From Prinia subflava (lineage: Eukaryota > Chordata > Aves > Passeriformes > Cisticolidae): a stretch of DNA of 64,000 bases. Below the pieces are notes generated by a model, which saw nothing but the letters and a program-made list of their open reading frames with translations, made no database searches and was not told where the DNA came from. The stretch lies in contig NW_026960610.1 of assembly GCF_021018805.1 (NCBI RefSeq), positions 2,852,001 through 2,916,000 of the forward strand, in the 5' to 3' direction. This document shows positions 20,641-30,125 of this stretch, one piece after another. The position numbers were made by a program, and so were the translations under genes. Numbering within the stretch: position 1 is the first letter of the stretch; each line of letters starts with the position of its first letter.

Positions 20641-21894
20641 TGCCTAGGTCGTTGTACGGGTATAAAAGTCTCTAAAGGTCTTACAGCATTTTAGTATCTA
20701 AATAGAGTGGTTTATTTACAAAGCATGTATCTGAAGGTGCGAGAGTTCTAAGAGCGGCTTTACAATACAATCAATTACAAACCTAGGCAAACAAAGTCTA
20801 AACAAGACAATAACCAAAGCATAGAAATCTTAACACACACAACTCTAATGAAACAGCGAACACAGCATAGAATTCCTAACAAGCAGAACTAGTAAGACTA
20901 TAAACAAAGCACATATCTGACATTACAGCCTCTAGGTAAATCAGCCTCCCATCTGACCCCAAGCAGGATTTTCCAACCATGGGGTCACAATCACAGAAAG
21001 GGAACACAAGATCACAGATCCCAGACAGGGGTCCCAGCCGCGGGGATCACAGTGGCAATGGAGGGGTCCCCAACTTGGCAGAGTTCCCGAAAGCAGGGCC
21101 GCAGGGACAAGGAAGGGTCCCGGGGTCCCAAACCCTTGCAGTTCCTGGTTGCAGAGACAGAAACCCTCACAGACTCCCTAGCAGCCCCGAACAGAGTCCC
21201 GGGGCAAACGCCGCAGGGGAAAAGGGAAGGGATGGGATCGCAGGGGCCAGGGAGGATCCCTGGGGTCCCGAACCCTCGCAGGGGGAAGGAACGGGACCCC
21301 AGGGCCCAGATGCCAGGCTACCTTTAGATGATACCTTTAGAATCCCATTCGGCTCCCTGGCAAGGCTCCTTCCTCAGGCTGCAGGAGGTGGAGGTTGGAT
21401 CGATTGATCAGATTGATCACTCGACCAATTCCTCCAATCCGTCCCCCTGACTGACTGACACAGAGGCTTTTTATCCCAAATTGCAAAATGCATATTCATA
21501 TTTTTTATCTACACACTAACCAATCTAGGTACAATTCTAAAGTTCGTAAAACTACGAAAATCAGCGTCAAAACCTACGCACATAGCATATCTATTAACGT
21601 AAAACTCTATCTTACTAGCATAAGGTTCTACCTTGTTGTACATAAAACTCATACTAAAAATTATAAACAGTACCCTACTCTATTTTTGTTATGTCTGTAC
21701 TCTATCACTAGGCCTAAAGCTGTGTCCTTCTACACTGAACTAGGACTTAGGGCATGTAAGACTTAAAGCTAAGGGTTAGATTTCTACTTTATGTATCTAA
21801 AGCTTTTATATATTCTAATTTTTCTAAAGGCTTTAATTCTATCTCTGTACTTTTCACTCTCTGTGGAGGATCCATGGAAACATGGACTCCGACA
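20641..21894 (-). repeat. Solo LTR S3, long (1254 bp), in P2 env
   Basis: It is flanked by GGTGGA (20635-20640 and 21895-21900). On the minus strand it runs from TGTCGGAGTCCATG to GACCTAGGCA. It has GATAAAAAGCC as a likely TATA region (21466-21476) and AATAAA at 20711-20716, about 750 bases downstream, which implies a very long R. I see no open retroviral gene in it. The frame at 20979-21407 (plus) is read through GC-rich, repetitive sequence and is not convincing. Confidence 0.78.
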
Positions 21895-22112
21895 GGTGGA
21901 CTTCTATAGTTAAAACAATTTTGTTACTTTTTGTTATTCTTTTCCTTGTAACAATAGCATTCGGGATCCTACGCTGTTTGATTTTCAAGGCTGTTAACAG
22001 CCTCATACCTTCTACCTCAGAAGTCAACCACATAGAGTTGGCAAGCCTAAAGCGGTCTGATTTCCCTACCAATCCTAAGTGGTGGGAAAACCCACACTCC
22101 ATGTCAAAATGA
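21895..22112 (+). pseudogene. env: P2 env TM anchor and cytoplasmic tail
   Basis: This continues env after the S3 duplication. A membrane segment (ILLLFVILFLVTIAFGIL) is followed by a short tail ending HSMSK and TGA at 22110-22112. Joined on paper to the two upstream pieces, env has only two stops and two LTR insertions. The gene was therefore largely intact when the LTRs landed. Confidence 0.82.
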
Positions 22113-22158
22113 ACTTGATGTTTTTTTTTCTTGTTACCTTGTTAAACAAAAATGGAGA

Positions 22159-22445
22159 TGTTACATTCCCCTGTGGGAACGGTTTCTCCCCCCTCAGGGA
22201 CCCCTAGAGCTTGTACCATGTAGTTTAACCCTCCTTCCCCTTTCTGACCCTGCTGGCTGTGTCCCAAACTGCCCCTCCCTGGCAGGAGCTAAGAAAAGAC
22301 CCTCTGACTCTGTGCACGCCCTCTTTCCCTCTGGACACCACCTGGAATAAACGTCTTAACTGCAGCTGGGGGTCAGAGCCTCCTTTGGGTCCTTTATCCT
22401 GTCCACGAAATAGTCCTCCAAAGCCTTCTAAGGCCTGAGCTAGCA
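22159..22445 (+). repeat. P2 3' LTR (right end approximate)
   Basis: A purine tract (AAAAATGGAGA) precedes TGTTACATTCCCC. AATAAA is at 22346-22351. The right end is placed at GAGCTAGCA by analogy with TG..CA ends. It cannot be confirmed, because the 5' LTR and its flank are outside the window. The 22113-22158 stretch is the short 3' untranslated part. Confidence 0.6.
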
Positions 22446-23416
22446 TTGGAACTTTGAAGGGGTTAAAAAGGAGGATTTATTTCACCTTGCCTTGTATTTA
22501 GTTGCATTAAAATCAGCTTATTCTACACCAGTCTGGTGCTGACTACAAGGTGTACTGCTGATGATTATAAATTTTTCATGATGTTATTTTCAAAGTAGAA
22601 AAGATCCCCAAGGCTGGGAGAGACTCTCCTACAATCCTTTTACCTTTATCAGTCACTCCAACAAATCATGTTTGCTACAAACCTGTTATAAACTTGTTAT
22701 GAAGAAAACAATCAGAAAACCAGTATCAAATTTGTCTGACAAGGTCAACTTCCCCTCCTTTAATACTTCATTCATTATGAAGTAGGATTTAAAATACTGA
22801 TGCCTTCAAGGTACTTTCACTCCTAGCAGATGACAGAAGTCACAAGGCAAGAGCTGTAATTAGAAAATCAATGGTGGTCTCATCATTTATTGCCTTCTAC
22901 ATCAGTGCTTGAAAGAAAAAGAGAGGGTCTGTTTGTTGGTGCTGAGGGTACTCATTTTCCAGTTTGATGCTCCTTGTCCCTGGCCTCCACAGAGAATGGT
23001 AACATCCCACGTGAGTTGTTTTAAAAGTCTCCAAAGTGTTCAGTTGTTTCCACGACCAAGGAAAGGGGAAGATGTATCATTTTGCCTGCTAATAAGTCCC
23101 AAATTACTTTTCTTTAATGCCATTAGAGTTGATTAATGAATATTGGCAGGGAAAGGGCACTAACAGTGGGATTGTGCCTTTTGCATCCCCCTGATGAGTT
23201 GCCAGGTTCAGCCCAGAATTTCCCTAACACTATGGGGAGTGTATGCAGGAACCTTGCACTCTAACAAATGCTCCACATGCATATGGGTCAGACCAATTAT
23301 AAGTACATCATTCTTTTTTTTCTCTCAGATTCCCATATATATGCAGGACATGCTGCAGAGCTAGTTCAGGATTTACACATTTAGAAGGAGCTCTATTCAT
23401 AAAGCATAAGGATAAG
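22446..23416. other. Flanking DNA, no gene seen
   Basis: AT-rich, apparently single-copy sequence with only short frames. I see no domain, RNA gene or repeat boundary. It is presumably the host DNA into which P2 integrated, if the P2 3' LTR ends where placed. Confidence 0.5.
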
Positions 23417-24070
23417 TGCCTTGGTTTGGAAAGACAGTTATCTGTCAGGGAAAACTGGAGTTTCCCTTGGAATGGAGAATTTAAAAACCCCCTCCCTCCA
23501 AAATGTTACAATTTTGCAATTAGGAGCTTTAAGGCAAAAATATGGGAATAGGAATAACAGTTGTTTACTAGGAATAGGAAAAAAATACAAATGGAGTAGT
23601 ACAAAAAAACACAAACAAGCAAACAAAGTCGTAGAAAACCCTGATAGAGTCAGAGATACAACCTGACACCCTGTTGTCAGGGTTGGAAGCAGTCCAAATA
23701 AGTCCTCCTGGAGTAACAGATGTTGTTCTGTGAAGTAGAGATGATTCTGTAGAGAAAAAAAAAGTCCAGTGCTGGCGAGATGGGTCCGGTCTCTCCTCCA
23801 AGGATTCAGCAGAAAACCAGATGCCTTAGTGTTTGGGATTGCAGGTTTTATGCTGGTGGAAAGGCTTTGGCTCCTCCCACTGAGTGGAGCATCTCCCAAT
23901 AGAATGAAGTAATGTTATCAGTCATGTGAGAGGCCTTAAATGGCCCATTCACAGGTGATGTCCCTTGGAGGAGGATGGGTGCAGGAGTAGGAAGGATGGA
24001 GCAGGAGAGAAGAACAATATCTCCCAATGGGTTTCAACAGATGAAAATAGAATACACATTTTTGGTTACA
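23417..24070 (+). repeat. LTR-like repeat S5, related to 37200-38159
   Basis: It starts TGCCTTGGTTTGGAAAGACAG. In its first 130 bases it matches the repeat at 37200 (TTTGAA-rich start, CCTCCCTCCAAA, then TTTTGCAATTAGGAGCTTT). Such sequences are dispersed ERV LTRs in birds, from recollection. The right end (TGGTTACA) is a guess and no duplication was found. Confidence 0.4.
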
Positions 24071-24176
24071 TTTTTCCACTCAGCTTCCTAGAGTATCCAA
24101 TCTTTAGTAGCAACAGGGAAAGCTCAGGAATGAGCAGCACCTTGCCAAGCTTTTCAGCAAGGGCTGAGACCAGCTG

Positions 24177-24651
24177 TGAAGGAGTATCTCCGTGACGGTA
24201 GAGTCAGCGACAAAGTATCTCTATAAGCAAAGTAGCAGGGGTAGCATGTGGTTTATTGAGAGGGCCTTGCTTGTAGCTGCTAGGCACAGCTAAAGCAGGC
24301 CAGGAGAGCAGGAACAGAGAGCAGAGAGCAGAGAGCCCGAGGTCCCGAATACCGTACATTAAATATCTTTCCAAGTTGAATAGTATGAGTTGGACCAACC
24401 AATCTAATACAAGATAACAACATTTACGTACAGCCAATAGAAATGTCCCATCACCTAAGGCAAGCAGAAGGCGATTGTTTAATCAAACGATCTGGCCCTC
24501 AGCTTAGCAGGTCGTTCACAAGCTGATGGCCCTGCACCCCACACCCTAAATCTCAAAGCTTGCTTTCATTTCTATCTCGCCTGTTGAACTCAGACTCCCA
24601 GAATCTAAACCACCATATTTGCAAGGTCTACCTACTTCATCTTTCCCAACA
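24177..24651 (-). repeat. P5 3' LTR
   Basis: On the minus strand it starts TGTTGGGAAAGATGAAG and ends ATACTCCTTCA. A purine tract (ACGGGGGACA) precedes it, inside the end of the env frame. The 5' LTR has a TATTTAAT box and AATAAA at matching positions. LTR S9 (59458-60102) shares its first bases. Confidence 0.92.
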
Positions 24652-26260
24652 TGTCCCCCGTTCTGATGAACAATTAAAATACTAGAAACTGCTTTACTCA
24701 TGATTTTCTGCACACACTGAAATATGCAGGGAACTGCTATTAAAACTACAACTATTACTATTAAAATGAACAGGCCTATTTTACAAAGTTCTTTTAGCCA
24801 AGGTGCAAAGCTCCAACCGTCAAACAAACGGTCTAGCCAAGATGGGTTATCTACTGTAATTTGGTCAGCTAAATCTCTTAAATTTTGTAGCTGTTTATGA
24901 ATAGAAACAGAATGATCAGATAAGGTCATACAACATAATCCTTCAAAATCTTCACAACCGTGTCCATGTGCTAATAAAAGAAATTCCAGGGCAGCTCTGT
25001 TTTGCAAAGTGGCATGTCTGACTGCTTCTCCATCTGTCAGCAAATCACTGATCATAGCAGAGGTGGCATTTACTTCTTTACTGAGCCAACACCCTAGCTT
25101 GTTTAACTGTTCTAGGGCCATTGAAGAACCTGAGGTAGAAAAATACTTGCAACAATTGATGTTCCAGAGTTCCACGGGTGAAAATCACTATCACAGTTGT
25201 CTTCATAGTGATGTCCCCAGGTGGATCTTATTTTTCTGTTTTTCTTTTTGATTACTTGTTTGACACTGGGAGAAATTATTGTAAGTTGTCCCAGGGCACA
25301 AGGACCTCTATCTATATTTGAAGGTATACCTTGCCAGGCCCTGTCTCCGCAGATAAGCCAAATTCCTTTTGGAAGTTGGATAGGCAGTTTGTTAAAACGG
25401 TCTGCGTGAGGTTCATCATATACAATAAGCTTAGTTTGATTACACCAAGAGGTCATATTGCTAAAAACTGGGTAACATTTAAACGAGGGCCTTTTTTCTT
25501 AGGAAATGAAAGAAGTAACAGGTATCCATATTCAATGAACCTAGGATTTCTAACTCTTGAAGGTCAGATTTATCAACATCAGAATTATCAATGTAAGTTT
25601 GGTGACTTGCTGGGAGTCGGAGCTACGTAATGATCATCATATGGCCAATATTTTTCAAAGGTAGCATTATCAAAACCTTTTGGAAGAGGTACTCTAACTG
25701 AACAGGTTAAAAAAGGTTTGTCAGGGCTTGTATTGGATAAACAGATGGTATCAGAGCCTGCAGACTTGGCTAAAGCAACCCAAACATTCATCTTTGGTTG
25801 ACTTACAGGTAAAGCTTCACTACAAAAACTAAAACAAAAAGGTAAAGACAACATGCACTCACGCAAAAAAAAGCAAAGAAATAAAAAAACTCCATTCTTT
25901 TCTTGAACTGTTGGCAGATCAATTTTCTCTTGATGATTCTGCGCAGATCAGGTCTGGGTGCTTGCTTCCTGGCTTCTACTCGCAGGGTCACTGGCTCTGA
26001 ATTTTTGAATAAAACTGGAAGATGCTGCTTCAGTTTTACTGTTTTGTTGTTCAAGAAGTGTCTGTAAATTGGGGGATCAGGCTCTTCTTTTGAGCTATTT
26101 AAGAAATTATATACATACAGTCTCAGGGTTATTGTTTCCCTGAGATTCTCCTTGGGGTTGGTGTTCCCCAAGGTACTAAGGTTCCCCCAAGGTTGCTGTT
26201 CCCTGGGAGTTTCCTCTGGGTTGCTGTTCCCAGAGGTAATAAGGTTTTCAGTCTTCTCTT
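24546..26260 (-). pseudogene. env: P5 env (leader, SU, TM), frameshifted
   Basis: Four open pieces in different frames make up env. Piece 26171-25803 is a basic leader (ARKQAPRPDLRRIIKRK) running into a hydrophobic segment. Piece 25866-25588 is the SU start (NVWVALAKSAGSDTICLS). Piece 25456-25112 is the SU end with KKNRKIRS, a likely cleavage site, and FLPQV. Piece 25175-24546 is TM, with QNRAALEFLLLAHGHG, the CX6CC motif (CEDFEGLCC) and the membrane anchor (IGLFILIVIVVVLIAV). The tail runs into the LTR. The TM resembles alpharetroviruses, while gag-pro-pol is betaretrovirus-like. TM alone is open over its whole length. Confidence 0.82.
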
Positions 26261-26269
26261 TGCCCTAAG

Positions 26270-26925
26270 TGTTACACACCAGAGGTAGAGACGACAAGTT
26301 GAGTCCGCCGGTGCACATTTCCAAGGTTGTTTATTCTTCATTATCTCAGTCCTTTTTCAGCTCTGCCAGGCACTTCCCTGGCAGGGTACCTTATCTTAGT
26401 TCTTTCTCAGCTCTGCAAGGCATCCCCAGCAGAGCAGGACACGCGGTAGACTGGGCGGATCAGAGAGCCCCGCACCTTATGTACAGTACCCCTGACCCAA
26501 CCACTGTCCAAGACGTATTTTTTATTTACAAAATTTTACCAATACCTACTACCTATACTAACATGTCAGTTCTACTCTAAGCCAATCTCTAAAACCCAAC
26601 TCAGCACAAGATGGGGGACGAGAGCAAGAACAAGGAAGACAGGGGCCACTCCCCAATTCCTCCATCTTGTCTCTTCAGCCCCATATGCTAAGAATCCTAA
26701 TTTCTATATTTATATTCTATAATAAACCATCCACTACTTATTTTAAATTCTTAGGATTTGTGATTCTTCCTGCATGTGAGTGTTCACTCCCATGGACAGG
26801 AATCAGAGTCAGTGTCCTCCTGGGATCCGTGTGGGTCTAACTGACCCCCCTGTACAGATCCCAGACCCCCCTGTCCGGTCTCCAAACCTTCCAGGGTGGC
26901 CAGAGGGATGTTCTAGACTCCAACA
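26270..26925 (-). repeat. LTR of the P3 family replacing the end of P5 integrase
   Basis: On the minus strand it starts TGTTGGAGTCTAGAACATCC, very like the P3 LTR start, and ends TGGTGTGTAACA. AATAAA is read near 26329. The bases on the two sides (CCTAAG and ATACAG) do not match, and the integrase C-terminal domain expected between pol and env is missing. The LTR therefore marks a deletion or recombination, not a simple insertion. Confidence 0.72.
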
Positions 26926-29345
26926 ATACAGAGCTTTGTTCAATCTGCTCTGAGGTGTGGCCTGGGCTTCTCCCCCTCTTTGTTGATCTAGAATGCGTTT
27001 TAGAGTTTGGTGTGTTCTTTCTATTATGCCTTGACCTGTAGGAGAATAGGGAATGCCAAATGTGTGGTGAACACCCCAGTTATTTAAAAATGCAGCTAAT
27101 TCTTGTGAAACATATGAGGGACCATTATCGGTCTTAATTTCTTGGGGGATGCCTAAATAGGAAAATGCTTGTGAGAAGTGTTGGCAAACATGCTTAGCTG
27201 TTTCTCCTGTATGTACAGAAGCAAACACTGCATTTGAAAATGTATCGATAGAGACATGGATATTTTTAAGTTTCCCAAAAGAAGGGTACTTAGTGACATC
27301 TGTTTGCCATTTCTGCAAGCTTTCCAGACCTCGGGGGTTGGTGGCTCCTGAAGAAGGGAGGGGTTGGCTGATCTGGCAATCTGGGCAAGCTCGTACAATA
27401 TTTTGTGCTTGCTCTAAGGTAATGTGAAAATCTCGTTTGATTGCTTGGGCATTTTGGTGGAAAAATGCATGACTCAATTTGGCTTGTTCAATAGTGTTAG
27501 GTAAGGTAGTTGCAGCAAGCACTGAAGTAGAATTTTCAATGCCTGTTGCAACCTCTTCATCAGATGCTGCTGATGCCATTGCATCAGCTCGTGCGTTTCC
27601 TTCTGCCATGAATCCTGGAAGACCAGAGTGAGCTCTAATGTGAGAAACAAAATAAGGATTAGTCCTGTGTGATAGAATTTGGTGAAGACAGGCAAGCCAA
27701 AGACACAATTTGTCGTTGTTCACATCCTTTAGAACAGATCCTTCAATTCTTTTAATAATATTAGCAACATATGCCGAATCAGTGATTAGGTTGAAAGGTT
27801 CTTGAAAGAGCTTAAAAGCTCTTACAACTGCTGCCAATTCAACAATCTGAGGAGAACCTTCAACTTTTTGGACATCTTGTTCCCAAACTTTAGTATCTTT
27901 ATCTTGCCATGTGACTACTGAGTTGTGTGTTGGCCCTGACCCATCAGTGAAGATAGTGACTGCATTTAAAGGCTCTTCACTGATCAGTTGTTTTTCTTTG
28001 TAGCATAAATTAGCTTTGATTATTTTGTGGGCTGGATAATGAATAGAGCAGATGCCTGGAAAATCGAGCAAGGCATACAGCAAGTCTTCTGATTTTTGCA
28101 TTGCCCAATCAAAATAGGTTTTAATCATGGGCAAGTAGATAATTGCGAATTCAAGGCCTGCTATTGAAAGAAGCCTTGCTCTGCCTTTGATGATAATTTG
28201 AGACATCATTTCTAAAGGTGTTAGGATTGTCTTTGGTGACCTGTAGGAAAGAAAAACCCATTCAATTATTAACAATGGATCTTTTTGAGAGGAATCCCAT
28301 TGAAAAATGAGGCCACACAGTCTCAGCTTCTCCCCTAAGACTGCAAGGAAAAAGGGTTTATCGGGATTACAACGGTGAGCTTGTCTGCTCTGCAGGGCCT
28401 CAGTAATTTTTTCTAAGGCCTTGTGAGCTTCAGGGGTGAGGGATCTAGGAGATTTAATGTCATTGTCTCCTCTCAACAAATCAAAAAGTGGAGCGAGTTC
28501 ATCAGCAGTGATTCCCAGCACAGGCCTAACCCAATTAATTTCTCCTAAAAGCTGCTGTAGGTCATGCAGAGTACGAACATCAGTTCGGATTTGTATCTTC
28601 TGAGGCACAATAGACTGTTCTGTTAGTTTCCAACCTAAATATTTCCAGGGGGCAGTTTCTTGTATTTTTGATTCAGAGATTACTAGTCCGGCCTTTTTTA
28701 TTTCAGTAATAACACTGTTGCAAGTCTTTTCCATTTGCTCCTGTGTTGGTGCCGCAATGAGCAAATCATCTATGTAATGAAGAATAACTGATTGTGGGAA
28801 TTGCTCACGGACTGGAGACAATGCCCGGGCTACAAAATATTGGCAAATAGTTGGTGAGTTTTTCATGCCTTGCGGCAAAACGAGCCAATGATACCTTTGA
28901 AGTGGTTCTTGTAAGTTTGTACTTGGAACGGAGAAGGCAAAACGAGGTGCATCATCTGGATGCAGTGGAATGTTGAAAAAACAGTCTTTTAGATCGATGA
29001 TTACAAGCGGCCAACTTCTTGGGATCATGGAGAGGTTAGGCAGGCCAGGTTGGAGAGGGCCCATGTCTTCAATTACTTCATTGATCTTTCTGAGATCATG
29101 TAGCAATCGCCAGGTGTCAGAAGTTCTCTTATGAATTACAAACATGGGTGAGTTCCATGGACTGTTAGTGGGTTTGATGTGGCCTTTTTGTAGTTGTTCA
29201 GCTACTAGTTCTTTGAGGGCACTCAGCTTATTGTTTGGCAGGGGCCACTGGTCGACCCAGACAGGGGTGTCAGTTTTCCAGGTCAGTTTTAAGGTGCTGA
29301 GTGCTTCAGTGGCCCCTACGAAAAATCCAGTTTGATTTTGGCTCC
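26926..29345 (-). CDS. pol: P5 pol: RT, RNase H, integrase (C-terminus lost)
   Basis: The frame is open from 29520 (the overlap with pro) to the LTR, and pol proper starts at GFFVGATEAL. RT has SPWNSPMFVIHK, LLHDLRKI, LVIIDLKDCFFNIPLHP (Asp), VLPQGMKNSP and HYIDDLLIAA (YIDD). RNase H has TIFTDGSG, IVELAAVVRAF, LITDSAYVA and ARADAMA, so all four acidic residues are present. Integrase has HAFFH and CPDC, then WQTDVTKYPSFG, KTDNGPSYVS and GIIERTHQTL (DDE intact). It ends at RLNKALY, where the LTR begins. RT and RNase H could be active if expressed. The integrase lacks its C-terminal domain. Confidence 0.9.
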
Positions 29346-30125
29346 CCATTCTGAGAGCAGATCTCTTCCCCACACTGTGATGGGTTTCTGCACTACATAG
29401 GGGCGGATCGATGCTTTTTTTCCTTGTGGTCCTGTAATGCTGATCATTGGTTCGCTTCGTAAGCATGGAGTGACACCTCCAATGCCTGTGAGAGTGCCTG
29501 GGGGAGTTACCAACTTCCACTCTGTTGGCCAGCTATAAGAGACAACAGAAACATCTGCGCCGGTATCGATCATTCCTTTGATATGAACTCGAATTCCACC
29601 ATATGATAATTCACAAGTTATCATAGGTCGTTGTTTGCTTATATGTTGGATCCATAGGACTTCGGGATTCTCAGAAGTAACTGAGAAGCAGCGTGGCGGC
29701 ATGTGATCTGTAGTCCCCGTTGGCAGTGCTATAGCAATAGCTATAGGTGTTCTGGATGGAATATGCAGTGGGGGATAACAAGCATTGGCTACTACTAGTA
29801 ATTCTTCATTGCAGTTAATAGACATTACACAGGGCAAAACAAGCAGTCCTAGGATGCTATTCCTTTCTTTACCAACAACTAAAAAGTCTTGTCTCTTTTG
29901 TGAAGTCCCAGTAATGCCTGTTGAAATATGCTCATAGCCATTGTCTTTCAAAAATGTTGTTGGCTTGGAGGCTGCCAGTGTGCACCAGGATCCTGGGGGT
30001 AGTAGGTCTGGATCATTACCTGGGATCTGACTGGTAATGTAGCGGAGGGTTGTGGAGTCGGGGCATTCATAAATTTTGCTTCGGGTGATTGGGATGCTAC
30101 TATTTGTTTCGTCATGCGATGGCAT
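29316..30125 (-). CDS. pro: P5 pro: degenerate dUTPase plus protease
   Basis: The 269-codon frame overlaps gag by about 178 bases in -1. The upstream half has the size and end motif of the dUTPase fold (NSILGLLVLPCVMSINC, PPLHIPSRTPIAIAIAL). It lacks the GRSS and GxxDxDYxG motifs seen in P1, so uridine hydrolysis is unlikely. The protease half has an intact MIDTGADVSVV active site, GIGG flap sequence and VWGRDLLSEWG end. It would cleave Gag and Gag-Pol. No stop interrupts it. Confidence 0.82.
   Translation of the reverse strand: MPSHDETNSSIPITRSKIYECPDSTTLRYITSQIPGNDPDLLPPGSWCTLAASKPTTFLKDNGYEHISTGITGTSQKRQDFLVVGKERNSILGLLVLPCVMSINCNEELLVVANACYPPLHIPSRTPIAIAIALPTGTTDHMPPRCFSVTSENPEVLWIQHISKQRPMITCELSYGGIRVHIKGMIDTGADVSVVSYSWPTEWKLVTPPGTLTGIGGVTPCLRSEPMISITGPQGKKASIRPYVVQKPITVWGRDLLSEWGAKIKLDFS
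29322..29328 (-). promoter_or_regulatory. Putative P5 pro-pol frameshift site GGATTTT
   Basis: Minus-strand GGATTTT lies just before the protease stop (29316-29318), and pol follows in -1. It is at the same position as in P1 and P2, and resembles the known betaretroviral G GAU UUA slip site. Confidence 0.55.

Larger units (their letters stand above)
4874..22445 (+). mobile_element. Provirus P2: outer shell of the nested stack
   Basis: Protease tail, RT, RNase H, integrase, env and 3' LTR are collinear on the plus strand once the insertions P3 (with P4), S2 and S3 are removed. The 5' part (LTR, gag, most of pro) is not visible. It presumably continues left of P1, which appears to have inserted into the protease gene. 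Gene order and the dUTPase-protease style junction are betaretrovirus-like. The env is of the alpharetrovirus type. P2 must be the oldest element of the stack, since everything else interrupts it. Confidence 0.85.

Noticed and set aside
20979..21407. 142-codon frame in LTR S3
   Set aside because: Lies inside an LTR on the opposite strand to its promoter and reads imperfect GGGGTCCC-type repeats.
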